A stretch of DNA of 64,000 bases, taken from assembly GCF_009669325.1 (NCBI RefSeq), contig NZ_SZWE01000002.1, forward strand, positions 248,001 to 312,000. The letters are read 5' to 3'. The first letter of the stretch is position 1, and each line of letters begins with the position of its first letter. Position numbers and translations under genes: made by a program. This document shows, one piece after another, positions 1-9,499 of this stretch. The notes beneath the pieces are model-generated. The model saw only the letters and a list, made by a program, of their open reading frames with translations, did not search any database and had not been told where the DNA came from. The stretch is from Roseovarius bejariae. Lineage in GTDB: Bacteria > Pseudomonadota > Alphaproteobacteria > Rhodobacterales > Rhodobacteraceae.

Positions 1-245
1 ACGAGATCGATGAAATCCCATTGCGTATAGCGGGAGAGGGCGGATTTGTGGAAATGCCTGTTTGCCCCGAGGAAATTGGCGGGTTCAGTGTATAGGTTGG
101 TGAAATTGCACCGCCCGCCGCCGGATATGCGGATTTTCTCGCCCGGGCGTTTCGCGTGATCTATGACCAGCGTGCCGGGGCCTGCATGGGCCGCGCACAT
201 CATGCCGGCGGCGCCTGCGCCAAGGATGAGGGTGGTGATCTGCAT
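1..245 (-). CDS. HI0933/YhiN-like FAD-dependent oxidoreductase, N-terminal part
   Basis: This is the first 81 codons of a flavoprotein that runs off the left edge of the window. The N-terminus carries a dinucleotide-binding glycine motif, GAGAAG at residues 9-14, on a typical beta-alpha-beta start. The segment SGGGRCNFTN at residues 41-50 is the hallmark of the HI0933/YhiN family of putative FAD-dependent oxidoreductases. The reaction of this family is not established. The ATG at 245 is chosen because it puts the glycine motif right at the N-terminus. The next gene upstream on the same strand, a radical SAM protein, ends 43 bases away. Family assignment is firm; function is unknown. Confidence 0.85.
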   Translation of the reverse strand, partial: MQITTLILGAGAAGMMCAAHAGPGTLVIDHAKRPGEKIRISGGGRCNFTNLYTEPANFLGANRHFHKSALSRYTQWDFIDL

Positions 246-288
246 GCGGCAGGCGATGCCCCAACGGGGCGGTCGCGTCAAGCGCGGT

Positions 289-1233
289 CTAGGCCGAACA
301 GCTTGCCCCGCCCAGAACGCAGAACTTGGCGCAATGCGGGTGGTTGAGGGCCACGTCACGCTCGGCCTCGGCCAGTGTTGCGCCCAGTTCGAATTCGGGT
401 GCGTAGGGCAAGAGGGTACAGGCCAGAACGGCAGGCCGCGCAGCGCCCTTGCGTTTGACCACCATGCGCGAGGAGGCGCACATCACGCTGTCGGGGGATT
501 TTCCGAGGATGTCCCAGCAGGCGGTCGTGATCTCGGGAACTTCCGTGGATTCGTCCATTTCGGGGAACAGGACGGTTTCGCCCGGGTTGGAAGCGTCTAT
601 CGCGAAACCATGCGTGGCGAAAAGATCGGCATAGCCTTGACGGCCCTTGCCCTCGTCCTCGCCCCAGACGGTGCGGCCTGCGACGGTCATGCGGATACCT
701 GCATCGCGCAGCCATTGCATCCCTTCGAGGGTGCGCCGGAAGGCGCCGGGGCCGCGTTCGGTGTCGTGGTTGGTTTCCGACCAGTGATCAACGGAGATGC
801 GCAGGGTCAGCTTATCGCCGTAGTCCGCGGCAAGGTCCCGAAGCCCCTCCTGCACGCGGCGGCGCATCATCGGGCGCATGGCGTTGGTGAGGATCAAAAC
901 CCTGTATCCGCGCGTCAGCGCGGCGCGGGCCATGCCGATCATTTCCGGGTTCATGAAGGGTTCCCCGCCGGTAAAGCCGATCTCTTCGATGGGCCAGTCG
1001 CGGGTTTCGATCTGGTCGAGGTAATCCGTGACCTCGGCCTCGGTCATGTAGACGAGGGCATCGTTGGTGGGGGAGCTTTCGATGTAGCAGTTGGCGCAGG
1101 TGATATTGCACAGTGTGCCGGTGTTGAACCAAAGGGTTTCCGGATTGGACAAGGGGACAATGGCGCGGGGTGTGCCATCGGCGGTCAATTGCGGATCCTG
1201 AAACTTGCCAGTGTTGGCGATGGTATCCTTCAT
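289..1233 (-). CDS. Radical SAM protein with extra C-terminal cysteines
   Basis: The protein has the radical SAM CxxxCxxC motif (CNITCANC, near residues 42-49 counting from the chosen start) and a GGEP motif about 40 residues later, so it should bind a 4Fe-4S cluster and S-adenosylmethionine. The C-terminal third holds several more cysteines, including a final HCAKFC...SCS cluster, which suggests an auxiliary iron-sulphur site. I cannot name the substrate. The ATG at 1233 gives 314 residues; an in-frame ATG at 1260 would add nine residues and has a slightly better purine-rich upstream sequence, so the start is uncertain. It sits between the HI0933-like flavoprotein and the divergent zwf operon, with no obvious peptide substrate gene beside it. 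Confidence 0.85.
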   Translation of the reverse strand: MKDTIANTGKFQDPQLTADGTPRAIVPLSNPETLWFNTGTLCNITCANCYIESSPTNDALVYMTEAEVTDYLDQIETRDWPIEEIGFTGGEPFMNPEMIGMARAALTRGYRVLILTNAMRPMMRRRVQEGLRDLAADYGDKLTLRISVDHWSETNHDTERGPGAFRRTLEGMQWLRDAGIRMTVAGRTVWGEDEGKGRQGYADLFATHGFAIDASNPGETVLFPEMDESTEVPEITTACWDILGKSPDSVMCASSRMVVKRKGAARPAVLACTLLPYAPEFELGATLAEAERDVALNHPHCAKFCVLGGASCSA

Positions 1234-1396
1234 GGGGGGCCTGTTGGTTGCTTGCCTCATTCAGGTAGCCTTGGAGCAGCGTGAAAGAAAGGCCCCAGCG
1301 AGGGCCTGACACCATTGTGAACAGTCTGTGTCGTGCTAGACTTGCACCAAGGCGCTGCCTGATTTTGGAATAGGGCGCACTGGCAGGAGTTTCAGA

Positions 1397-2851
1397 ATGG
1401 TATCGCGTGTCATTCCGGTCGATCCCTTCGACCTAGTGATTTTTGGCGGGACGGGGGATTTGGCGCGGCGCAAGATTCTGCCGGGCCTGTTTCGCAGGTT
1501 CCGCGCGGGCCAGATGGATGCGGAGTCACGCGTCATTGGCGCTGCGCGCAGCGATCTGGACGTGGACGGGTACCGTGCCATGGTGCGCGAAGCCATTGCC
1601 GAGTTCGACCCGGCCTCGGCCCGGGATAGCGAGGCCTTGGAGGCCTTTTTAGGGCGCTTGGGTTACGTGGTGGTCGATGCCATGGGCGAGACCGGCTGGG
1701 ACGATTTGGAGCGCGAGGTGAATTCGGACCGGATCAGGGCCTTTTACTTCTCGGTCGGGCCGCGGTTGTTCGGGGAGTTGGCCGAGCGGCTTCATAAGCA
1801 TGGCATGGCCGATCATGACAGCCGGATCGTCGTGGAAAAGCCCTTTGGCCGGGATCTGGAGAGCGCGAAGGCGTTGAATGCCACGCTGGCGCAGCATTTC
1901 CACGAGCATCAGATTTACCGGATCGATCATTACCTTGGGAAGGAAACGGTGCAGAACCTGATGGCGGTCCGCTTTGGCAATACCTTGTTCGAGCCGTTGT
2001 GGAACAGCCAGTACGTCGATCACATCCAGATCACGGTGGCCGAAAGCGTGGGGGTAGGCGGGCGTGGCGAGTATTATGACCGGGCCGGTGCGGTGCGGGA
2101 CATGATGCAAAACCACCTGATGCAGCTTTTGTGCCTGATCGCCATGGAGCCGCCTGCCAAGTTCGAGCCGGACCCGGTGCGCGACGAGAAGCTCAAGGTC
2201 ATCCGTGCGCTTGATCCGGTGGAGCCGGGGGACGTGGTGCGCGGCCAATACGAGGCCAGCAGCGATGCGCCGGGCTACAATGAGCAAGTTGAGAACCAAG
2301 GTAGTACGACGGAAAGCTTCGTGGCGCTCAAGGCGCATGTAAGCAACTGGCGGTGGGCCGGAACGCCGTTCTACCTGCGCACAGGCAAGCGCCTGAAGGC
2401 GCGGGCCAGCGAGATTGCCGTTGTCTTCAAGGATGCGCCGCATTCGATTTTCGGGGCCGAGGCCGGGCGCCATGCCAATATCCTCACCATCCGCTTGCAG
2501 CCGAACGAGGGGATCGAACTGGGCGTGACCATCAAGGAACCGGGGCCGGGGGGGATGCGCCTGATCGATGTCCCGCTGGACATGACCTTTGCCGAGGCTT
2601 TGGGCCCGGACGACGCGGACTTCCCGGATGCCTATGAACGGCTTATCATGGATGTTATCCGAGGAAACCAGACACTCTTCATGCGCGATGACGAGGTCGA
2701 GGAGGCCTGGGCCTGGACCGATCCGATGATCGCGGAGTGGGAAGCCCGAGGCGAGCCGCCCTTGCCCTATGCCTCGGGGTCGTCGGGGCCGGATGAGGCG
2801 CTGGCGCTTATTCACCGCGACGGGCGGCACTGGCGGGAGATAAAGCCATGA
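1397..2851 (+). CDS. zwf: Glucose-6-phosphate 1-dehydrogenase
   Basis: Cytoplasmic enzyme oxidising glucose 6-phosphate to 6-phosphogluconolactone with NAD(P), the committed step into the Entner-Doudoroff and oxidative pentose phosphate pathways. The 484-residue length is normal for the family. The N-terminal nucleotide-binding loop is FGGTGDLARRK (about residues 15-25) and the substrate-binding active-site motif RIDHYLGKE lies at residues 175-183, with the catalytic His further on. The start has a GGAG ribosome binding site at about 1386. It is the first gene of a zwf-pgl-pgi operon; its stop overlaps the pgl start by ATGA, so the two are probably translationally coupled. No edd or eda is visible in the window. 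Confidence 0.97.
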   Translation: MVSRVIPVDPFDLVIFGGTGDLARRKILPGLFRRFRAGQMDAESRVIGAARSDLDVDGYRAMVREAIAEFDPASARDSEALEAFLGRLGYVVVDAMGETGWDDLEREVNSDRIRAFYFSVGPRLFGELAERLHKHGMADHDSRIVVEKPFGRDLESAKALNATLAQHFHEHQIYRIDHYLGKETVQNLMAVRFGNTLFEPLWNSQYVDHIQITVAESVGVGGRGEYYDRAGAVRDMMQNHLMQLLCLIAMEPPAKFEPDPVRDEKLKVIRALDPVEPGDVVRGQYEASSDAPGYNEQVENQGSTTESFVALKAHVSNWRWAGTPFYLRTGKRLKARASEIAVVFKDAPHSIFGAEAGRHANILTIRLQPNEGIELGVTIKEPGPGGMRLIDVPLDMTFAEALGPDDADFPDAYERLIMDVIRGNQTLFMRDDEVEEAWAWTDPMIAEWEARGEPPLPYASGSSGPDEALALIHRDGRHWREIKP

Positions 2852-3519
2852 ACCTGATCGAATATGCAGACGACGAAATGCTGGCCATCGATCTGGCCAA
2901 CCATCTGGCCGGTGAGTTGAAAGCCACGTTGGACCACGAAGAGCGCGCGCTTTTCGTTGTGCCGGGCGGCTCCAGCCCGGGGCCGATTTTCGATGACCTG
3001 TGCGATGCCGAATTGGATTGGAGCCGGGTTGACGTCATGCTGAGCGATGAACGTTGGGTGCCCGAGGTGCATGTACGGTCGAACACCCGGATGATCCGTG
3101 AGCGACTATTGGTGGGCAAGGCGGCCAAGGCGAATTACCTGCCCCTTTATGCCAAAGCCGAGGCGCCCGAGGCGGTTCTTGCGGAGCTTGAGGCTTATAT
3201 CATTCCGCGCCTGCCGATCTCTGTGCTCTTGCTGGGCATGGGCGAGGATATGCACACGGCCTCGATTTTTCCGGGGGCCGACAATCTGGATACGGCCCTG
3301 GACAAGCGCGCGCCGGTTCTGGTGCCGATGCGCGCCCCCGGAGCGCCCGAGCCACGGGTGACGCTTACGGCGCGGGTGCTGAATGACGCGATGTCCAAGC
3401 ATCTGGTGATCACCGGGTCGTCCAAGCGGGCCGCGCTTGACCGGGCGCAAACCCTGCCTGCACGCGATGCGCCGGTGCGGGCGGTTCTGGACGACATGAA
3501 CGTGCATTGGTGCAAGTAA
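2848..3519 (+). CDS. pgl: 6-phosphogluconolactonase
   Basis: Hydrolyses 6-phosphogluconolactone made by Zwf to 6-phosphogluconate. The 223-residue protein matches the NagB/DevB-type lactonase family: a VPGGSSP loop near residues 34-40, SDERWVP near residue 64-70, and the C-terminal half motif [16 protein letters not shown]. In most relatives this last motif reads GPDGHTASLFP; the Asp-Met-His version here is a mild departure but keeps the His. The ATG overlaps the zwf stop by four bases and pgi follows ten bases after the stop, so it is the middle gene of a three-gene operon. Confidence 0.95.
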   Translation: MNLIEYADDEMLAIDLANHLAGELKATLDHEERALFVVPGGSSPGPIFDDLCDAELDWSRVDVMLSDERWVPEVHVRSNTRMIRERLLVGKAAKANYLPLYAKAEAPEAVLAELEAYIIPRLPISVLLLGMGEDMHTASIFPGADNLDTALDKRAPVLVPMRAPGAPEPRVTLTARVLNDAMSKHLVITGSSKRAALDRAQTLPARDAPVRAVLDDMNVHWCK

Positions 3520-3529
3520 AGGTTTTGGT

Positions 3530-5131
3530 ATGATTGATCGCATTCGAAACCTGGCCGCAAGGGCCAGTGGCGATATCATCGAGTTATTCGAAAAGGCCCC
3601 GGACCGCGCCCGGGAGTTCTCGATCCACTTTGATGGCCTTTTGTTCGACTATTCAAAGACGCGGATCACCCACGAGGTGCTGGAGGCGCTTCTGGAGTGG
3701 TGCGAGACCTGCGAGGTGGCCGCCAAGCGCGATGCAATGTTCGCGGGCCAAGCGATCAACAAGACCGAGGGCCGGGCGGTTTTGCATACCGCATTGCGCA
3801 ATCTGAGCGCGGAGCCGATCTTGGTCGACGGGCGTGACGTGATGCCCGGAGTGCTCAAGACCCTGGCGCGTATGGAGGGCTTTGCCGAGGACCTGCGCGC
3901 GGGTGTTGTCCAAGGGCAGGGTGGCAGGGTCACCGATGTGGTGAATATCGGCATTGGGGGGTCGCACCTTGGCCCGGAAATGGCGACGCTGGCGCTTGCC
4001 CCCTACCACGACGGGCCGCGATGCCATTTCGTGTCGAACGTGGATGGAGCGGATATTCACGATTGTCTTCAAGGGCTTGACCCGGCCACGACGCTTGTCA
4101 TCGTGGCCTCCAAAAGCTTTACCACCACCGAGACCATGGCCAATGCCGCGACCGCGCGGGCCTGGATGGCCGAGGGGGTTGACGATCCGGGCAAGCAATT
4201 CGTCGCGCTGTCGACGGCAGACGATAAAGTGGCCGATTTCGGCATCTCGCCCGAGCGTATCTTTGGCTTCGAGGATTGGGTCGGCGGGCGATATTCCATG
4301 TGGGGGCCGATCGGTCTTGCCATCATGATTGCCATCGGCCCTGTGCGGTTTCGTGAGATGCTGGAGGGCGCGGCGGCGATGGATCGCCACTTCCGCGAGG
4401 CCCCTTTGCCGGAGAATATGCCTGTGCTTCTGGCGCTTGCGGGGCTGTGGCATCATCAGGGGTGCGGCTATCCGACGAGGGCGGTTTTGCCATATGATCA
4501 AAGGCTTGGCAGGTTGCCTGCCTATTTCCAGCAATTGGAGATGGAAAGCAACGGCAAGCGGGTCAGCATGGCGGGGGAGCCGCTGGATCTCCCGTCGGGC
4601 CCGGTCGTCTGGGGGGAGCCGGGCACCAACGGTCAACACGCCTTTTACCAGCTCATTCACCAAGGCACGCAGGTGGTGCCCTGTGAATTCATGGTGGCAG
4701 CTCAGGGCCATGAGCCTGACCTTGCCCATCACCACACCCTTCTGGTGGCCAATTGCCTGGCGCAATCCGAGGCCCTGATGCGGGGGCGCAGCATGGATGA
4801 GGCGCGTGGGCTGATGGCGGAAAAAGGCTTTTCCGGAAAGGAGTTAGAGCGGCAGGCCGCACACCGGGCCTTCCCCGGGAACCGGCCTTCAACCACGCTG
4901 GTCTATGATAAGCTGACGCCACGCCGCCTGGGCCAGATCGTGGCGCTTTATGAGCATCGGGTCTTTGTCGAAGGGGTCATGCTGGGCATCAATTCCTTCG
5001 ATCAATGGGGGGTCGAGCTGGGCAAGGCCCTGGCCAAGGAGATCGAGCCGGTGTTGGAGAGTGGCGAGACCTCGGGCAAGGATGGATCGACCGCGCAATT
5101 GGTGGAGTTCATCCGCACCCACCGGGGGTAA
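3530..5131 (+). CDS. pgi: Glucose-6-phosphate isomerase
   Basis: Interconverts glucose 6-phosphate and fructose 6-phosphate. The 533-residue protein shows the phosphoglucose isomerase signatures: [14 protein letters not shown] near residue 140, the phosphate-binding SKSFTTTET region, and the second signature [15 protein letters not shown] near residue 365-380, with the catalytic Glu and the C-terminal His/Lys region in place. It is the third gene of zwf-pgl-pgi. In organisms that rely on the Entner-Doudoroff route this isomerase lets fructose phosphate return to Zwf. The start has AAAGG about eight bases upstream. No clear hairpin terminator follows; a dispersed intergenic element begins about 25 bases after the stop. 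Confidence 0.97.
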   Translation: MIDRIRNLAARASGDIIELFEKAPDRAREFSIHFDGLLFDYSKTRITHEVLEALLEWCETCEVAAKRDAMFAGQAINKTEGRAVLHTALRNLSAEPILVDGRDVMPGVLKTLARMEGFAEDLRAGVVQGQGGRVTDVVNIGIGGSHLGPEMATLALAPYHDGPRCHFVSNVDGADIHDCLQGLDPATTLVIVASKSFTTTETMANAATARAWMAEGVDDPGKQFVALSTADDKVADFGISPERIFGFEDWVGGRYSMWGPIGLAIMIAIGPVRFREMLEGAAAMDRHFREAPLPENMPVLLALAGLWHHQGCGYPTRAVLPYDQRLGRLPAYFQQLEMESNGKRVSMAGEPLDLPSGPVVWGEPGTNGQHAFYQLIHQGTQVVPCEFMVAAQGHEPDLAHHHTLLVANCLAQSEALMRGRSMDEARGLMAEKGFSGKELERQAAHRAFPGNRPSTTLVYDKLTPRRLGQIVALYEHRVFVEGVMLGINSFDQWGVELGKALAKEIEPVLESGETSGKDGSTAQLVEFIRTHRG

Positions 5132-5155
5132 GGCGCGCGAATCGCAGCTAACCCT

Positions 5156-5254
5156 TTGGTTAACAACGATATGCCCTCACTGCTCCGCGTCGGCCAAACG
5201 TCGGTATCGCGTCGGTATTTTTTCCCGTATCCCCCGGAATGAACAGGGCGTACG
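5156..5254 (+). repeat. Dispersed intergenic element, copy 1 (three 11-bp phased repeats)
   Basis: This ~99-bp element begins with TTGGTTAACAA (5156-5166), then has three in-phase 11-bp units at 5186-5196, 5197-5207 and 5208-5218 (consensus CGCGTCGGTAT), a T6 run with CCCG, and CCCCCGGA...AACAGGGCGT ending at about 5251. A second copy with the same internal spacing lies at 27768-27866; 26 consecutive bases (5202-5227 and 27814-27839) are identical. It follows pgi. I do not know a function. Confidence 0.8.
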
Positions 5255-5258
5255 GTGA

Positions 5259-5294
5259 GAAACGTACAAAACGTACGGGACTTTCGTACGTTTC
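5259..5294. repeat. CGTAC palindrome cluster 1
   Basis: Inverted repeat GAAACGTAC (5259-5267) and GTACGTTTC (5286-5294), with a further ACGTACG between the arms. It directly follows the phased-repeat element downstream of pgi. Similar CGTAC-rich palindromes occur at 27872-27902, 41887-41972 and 46755-46782, all intergenic. Confidence 0.7.
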
Positions 5295-5335
5295 AAGAAC
5301 GGCGATCCGTCAGGCCCCGAAAAAATGCCAACAGG

Positions 5336-5395
5336 CTTTTTCTTGGAGAAAATACCCTGGGGTGAGGCCGCAGGCCGAGGGGCGAAGCCCCTGCT
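5336..5395 (+). repeat. REP-like intergenic element, copy A
   Basis: Reads CTTTTTCTTGG, then AAAATACCCTGGGG, then a GCCGCAGGCC segment and the hairpin AGGGGC-GAAG-CCCCT (5378-5392). The same order of blocks recurs at about 25737-25810, 53796-53862, 58021-58083 and 58100-58160, so it belongs to a dispersed palindromic repeat family. Confidence 0.75.
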
Positions 5396-5413
5396 GCTGT
5401 TGTCTTGACCGGG

Positions 5414-5563
5414 TTAGCCCGACGGGGGGCAGTCGAAGTCGCTGGCGTCCATGTCTTGTACAGGATCACCCGGACGACATACTTCGCCGGAAATCGGGTA
5501 ATGGTCCTCATCGGCACATCCGGCCAGCAAAGTGAGAGACATAAGGAAAAACAATCGTGCCAT
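5414..5563 (-). CDS. Small lipoprotein (49 aa)
   Basis: A short gene with strong features. The ATG at 5563 is preceded by AAGGAGG about seven bases upstream, and the product starts MARLFFLMSLTLLAGC, a compact signal peptide ending in a perfect lipobox (LLAGC) with the lipidated Cys at residue 16. The mature part is only about 34 residues, acidic, with two further cysteines (near residues 29 and 45) that could form a disulphide, and ends CPPSG. It would be anchored in a membrane facing the periplasm. I cannot assign a function. It sits alone in an otherwise non-coding stretch between pgi and eno and would be missed by annotation with a length cut-off. Confidence 0.75.
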   Translation of the reverse strand: MARLFFLMSLTLLAGCADEDHYPISGEVCRPGDPVQDMDASDFDCPPSG

Positions 5564-5581
5564 CGTTGGCCTCCTTATCCG

Positions 5582-5656
5582 TTAAAGCAATGCGCCTTCG
5601 ACCTGAGCCATCAGATTGAGGCGAAATGCCTGCAACGCTTGGATGCTGCGCTGCAT
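5582..5656 (-). CDS. Possible 24-codon upstream ORF
   Basis: An ATG at 5656 opens a 24-codon reading frame (MQRSIQALQAF...GALL) that stops 18 bases before the small lipoprotein start. It has no good ribosome binding site. It could be a leader peptide or just chance; base composition alone does not decide. Recorded because it ends immediately before the strong ribosome binding site of the lipoprotein gene. Confidence 0.2.
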   Translation of the reverse strand: MQRSIQALQAFRLNLMAQVEGALL

Positions 5657-5734
5657 GTTGCGACTAGCTTTGGAATGAAATCATGGCACGAAGCTGCGCC
5701 GCATGGTTTGACGAATGTTAATCGGGTTACAAGT

Positions 5735-5844
5735 GCCCGACCCCACCGACAGAGGCACGTATACGGGATCGTGAAATGCTGGTGGGGCCGGGCGTACCTG
5801 CGCAGACCCACTGGGTAAGGCGGGGACAACACGCAGCGCAGGTA
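5735..5844 (-). ncRNA. Candidate structured RNA: two adjacent stems, family unknown
   Basis: Two strong neighbouring stems occur here. One pairs 5735-5747 with 5781-5793: 12 of 13 positions match and the odd one is A-C on the plus strand but U-G, a wobble pair, on the minus strand, so a minus-strand RNA would be fully paired. The other pairs 5795-5803 with 5836-5844, nine perfect pairs. Read on the minus strand this lies about 170-280 bases upstream of the small lipoprotein gene, so it could be a leader RNA or a separate small RNA. It does not match the SRP, 6S or tmRNA cores I know. Confidence 0.35.
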
Positions 5845-6265
5845 TCCTGATGTGGCTTCGGTCAGGAGTCTTGGTTTTTGGCCGGATGAGCGGCGTCCTT
5901 CGGGGGGCGCTCGGCCCAATGGTGTGGCCAAGGGCGACAATAGGGTGAGGGGTAAAGCCGTTTCATCCGTGAACTCTTTTGTCGTGACACTCCTGTTTCC
6001 ATGCGTTGGTCGGAGACACGAAGGAAAAAGGTAAAAAGTTTCACGCCACGGCATTTTTTTGCCACGGAGGAGGTCGGGCTTGGTTTTGAATTCGTCATGA
6101 ATAAGGTTTCAGGGCGGCTGCTTTCGGTGTGGCAAAGGCCCGGAACACCATCACCTGTCGTTGTTGCGCGTGGTGATGCTCCCTGATACCGCGGGCCTGG
6201 CCCAAGCTAGGGCCCGCGTGAAAAGGTTTCGGGGCGTATTCAGGATGCGCCCCGGTGGTGATGGA
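5845..6265. other. Non-coding stretch upstream of the structured RNA and downstream of eno
   Basis: No convincing gene. The only structure is a GC-rich hairpin just beyond the eno stop: GCGGGCC (about 6190-6196) can pair with GGCCCGC (about 6210-6216). It lacks a clear U-tract and is a weak terminator candidate for the minus-strand eno transcript. A direct repeat of GCCACGG flanks a T7 run near 6045-6067. Short frames here have no ribosome binding sites. Confidence 0.4.
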
Positions 6266-7630
<1,365 letters not shown>

Positions 7631-7640
7631 TTATTTTCAA

Positions 7641-7654
7641 GGCTAGCGCTAACA
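7641..7654. promoter_or_regulatory. LacI-type operator, site 2, upstream of eno
   Basis: GGCTAGCGCTAACA shares the TAGCGCTAACA core with site 1 and differs from the palindrome only at its outermost base pair. It abuts the 3' end of the EamA gene, so the target is most likely eno. Confidence 0.5.
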
Positions 7655-7656
7655 GG

Positions 7657-8523
7657 TCAGGCGCGGCGGCGCAGGCGGCGTTCGCGGAACAGGGTGTAAA
7701 GGCCCGAGGTGATGATGATGCCCGCGCCTATCAGGGTCATCGTGTCCGGGGCCTCATCGAACACCAGAACGGCTATGATCAGGGCAAAGATCAGGCGCGT
7801 GTAGCGGAAGGGCGTGACGAAACTCACCTCACCCACGCGCATGGCGGCGACGATGGCATAATAGGCGGCCACCCCGATGAGCAGGGCAAAGGCGATGTCG
7901 CGCCAGTTGGCCGGGGTGGGGACCGCGGCACCGCCCGTCATCCACAGGATGACGAACCCCGCCGGAACGACCGTGGCAAAACCGTATGAGGACAGTTGCA
8001 AGGAGGTCACCGTGCGTGGCACGGCCCGGGTGGCCAGATCACGCAGGGCGAGGCCGACGACCGCCTGCACGGCGAAAAGCGAGGCGGGCTCGAACCCTTC
8101 CAGCCCCGGGCGGATCACCATGAGCACGCCGCAGAACCCCACGAGGATCGCGCTCCAGCGGCGCCAGCCCACGTCTTCGCCCAGAAAGAGGGCGGCCCCG
8201 AGGGTTACGGCCAGCGGCGTGGCCTGCAGGATGGCCGAGGCCGAGGCCAGCGGCGTCAGCGCGATGGCGGTGACGAAGCCCAACGTTCCGATCAACTCCC
8301 CCAGATTGCGCAGAAGGACGGGGCCGGTGATCAGGTCACGCGAGAACAACCGGTGCCCGCGCGACAGTGCGCCAAGCGCGAAGATCACCGCGCCGCCAGT
8401 GCCCAGCAGAATCAGGATCTGCCCGATTGGCAGGTCGCCGGACAGGCGTTTGATGAACATGTCTTCGAGCGCAAAGCCGGCCATGGCCAGCACCATCAAC
8501 GCGCTGCCGCGCAGGTTTTCCAT
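7657..8523 (-). CDS. EamA/DMT-superfamily transporter
   Basis: A 288-residue inner-membrane protein of the drug/metabolite transporter superfamily. Hydrophobicity suggests ten transmembrane helices arranged as two EamA repeats, with a short basic C-terminus (RERRLRRRA). Substrate cannot be read from sequence; relatives export amino acids, drugs or nucleotide precursors. It reads toward eno with about 110 bases between, and the eno operators lie in that gap. A second EamA gene is at 55290-56165; the two are paralogues, not duplicates. Confidence 0.85.
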   Translation of the reverse strand: MENLRGSALMVLAMAGFALEDMFIKRLSGDLPIGQILILLGTGGAVIFALGALSRGHRLFSRDLITGPVLLRNLGELIGTLGFVTAIALTPLASASAILQATPLAVTLGAALFLGEDVGWRRWSAILVGFCGVLMVIRPGLEGFEPASLFAVQAVVGLALRDLATRAVPRTVTSLQLSSYGFATVVPAGFVILWMTGGAAVPTPANWRDIAFALLIGVAAYYAIVAAMRVGEVSFVTPFRYTRLIFALIIAVLVFDEAPDTMTLIGAGIIITSGLYTLFRERRLRRRA

Positions 8524-8587
8524 ATCAGGGCTTTCTTGTCAGCTTATGGGGTCGTGTTAGGGTCGGTTGCCCAAGGAAGCAACCGGG

Positions 8588-9499
8588 CTATGACAGTACC
8601 ACAATGCCACTATGCTTTGCCTTGTGTTCTGGTTCAACATGGATGGTGACGCGGGCATCGGGCAGGGCCTCCATGAGAGCGGCCTCGATCCGGTCGCAGA
8701 GGTTATGGGCGGCTTCGACCGTGGTTTCCCCGGGCATCACGAGATGGAAGTCGATGAAGGTGACCTGCCCCGCGTGGCGGGTGCGCAGATCGTGCGCTTC
8801 AAGTGCGTCATCGTCGCTGGCGGAAAGGGAAATCACCCGGCGGATAGTCGCCATTTCCTCGTCTGAAACGGCCTCGTCCATCAGCCCGCTCAACGATCCT
8901 TTGATGACGGTCCAGCCGGACCACAGGATATTGAGGGCGACCAGTGCGGCCATAACCGGATCGAGCCACCACCAGCCAGAGGCAAAGGCAAGGACAAAGC
9001 CCACAAGAACCCCGACCGACGAGACCACGTCGGTCATCAAGTGTTTACCATCGGCCACCAGAGCAGGCGAACGGTGGCGGCGTCCATAGCGGATCAGTAC
9101 GACCGCCCATGCCCCGTTGATGAGGCTGGCACCGGCATTGAGTGCCAGACCTGTCAGCGGTGCATCAAGGGCGCGTGGCGTGATGAAGCCGGCATAGGCT
9201 TCGCGAAGGATCAGCAGGGCGGCGAGGACGATCAGGACCCCTTCGAGGACCGCAGAAAAGAATTCCGCCTTGTGGTGTCCGTAGGGGTGGTTTTCGTCGG
9301 CGGGGCGATGTGCCACGTGTAGTGCGACGATCACGGCCAGAGCGGCGGCCACGTTCACGAGACTTTCGAGCGCATCCGACATCAGCGCGATCGAGCCGGT
9401 GAGTTGCCAAGCCACTGCCTTGAGTGCGAGCACCCCAAGACCAACCGCAACACTACCTATGGCTATCCGCATCAGGCGGGGGGAGGGGGAGGTGCTCAT
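8588..9499 (-). CDS. Cation diffusion facilitator transporter
   Basis: A 303-residue CDF-family metal/proton antiporter with six predicted helices and a cytoplasmic C-terminal dimerisation domain. Conserved blocks are SDALESLVN in helix 2, ENHPYGHHKAEFFSA in the loop and KHLMTDVVSS in helix 5 (HxxxD). In helix 2 the second ligand position of the FieF-type DxxxD motif is not Asp, so metal choice cannot be read off directly. The start overlaps the end of the upstream Fur-family gene by ATGA, so they are almost certainly one operon. From that context I infer export of manganese or iron when the regulator senses excess. Confidence 0.85.
   Translation of the reverse strand: MSTSPSPRLMRIAIGSVAVGLGVLALKAVAWQLTGSIALMSDALESLVNVAAALAVIVALHVAHRPADENHPYGHHKAEFFSAVLEGVLIVLAALLILREAYAGFITPRALDAPLTGLALNAGASLINGAWAVVLIRYGRRHRSPALVADGKHLMTDVVSSVGVLVGFVLAFASGWWWLDPVMAALVALNILWSGWTVIKGSLSGLMDEAVSDEEMATIRRVISLSASDDDALEAHDLRTRHAGQVTFIDFHLVMPGETTVEAAHNLCDRIEAALMEALPDARVTIHVEPEHKAKHSGIVVLS

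Noticed and set aside
163..1284. A 373-codon open frame on the plus strand opposite the radical SAM gene
   Set aside because: Antisense shadow; the minus strand has recognisable radical SAM motifs.
5186..5218. CRISPR-like array from the short tandem repeats
   Set aside because: Units are 11 bases in direct contact with no spacers, there are only three, and no cas genes are present.
5735..5844. SRP (4.5S), 6S or tmRNA gene
   Set aside because: The structure is strong but the conserved SRP core, the 6S closing-stem and bubble sequences, and tmRNA ends are not found, so I left it as an unassigned candidate.
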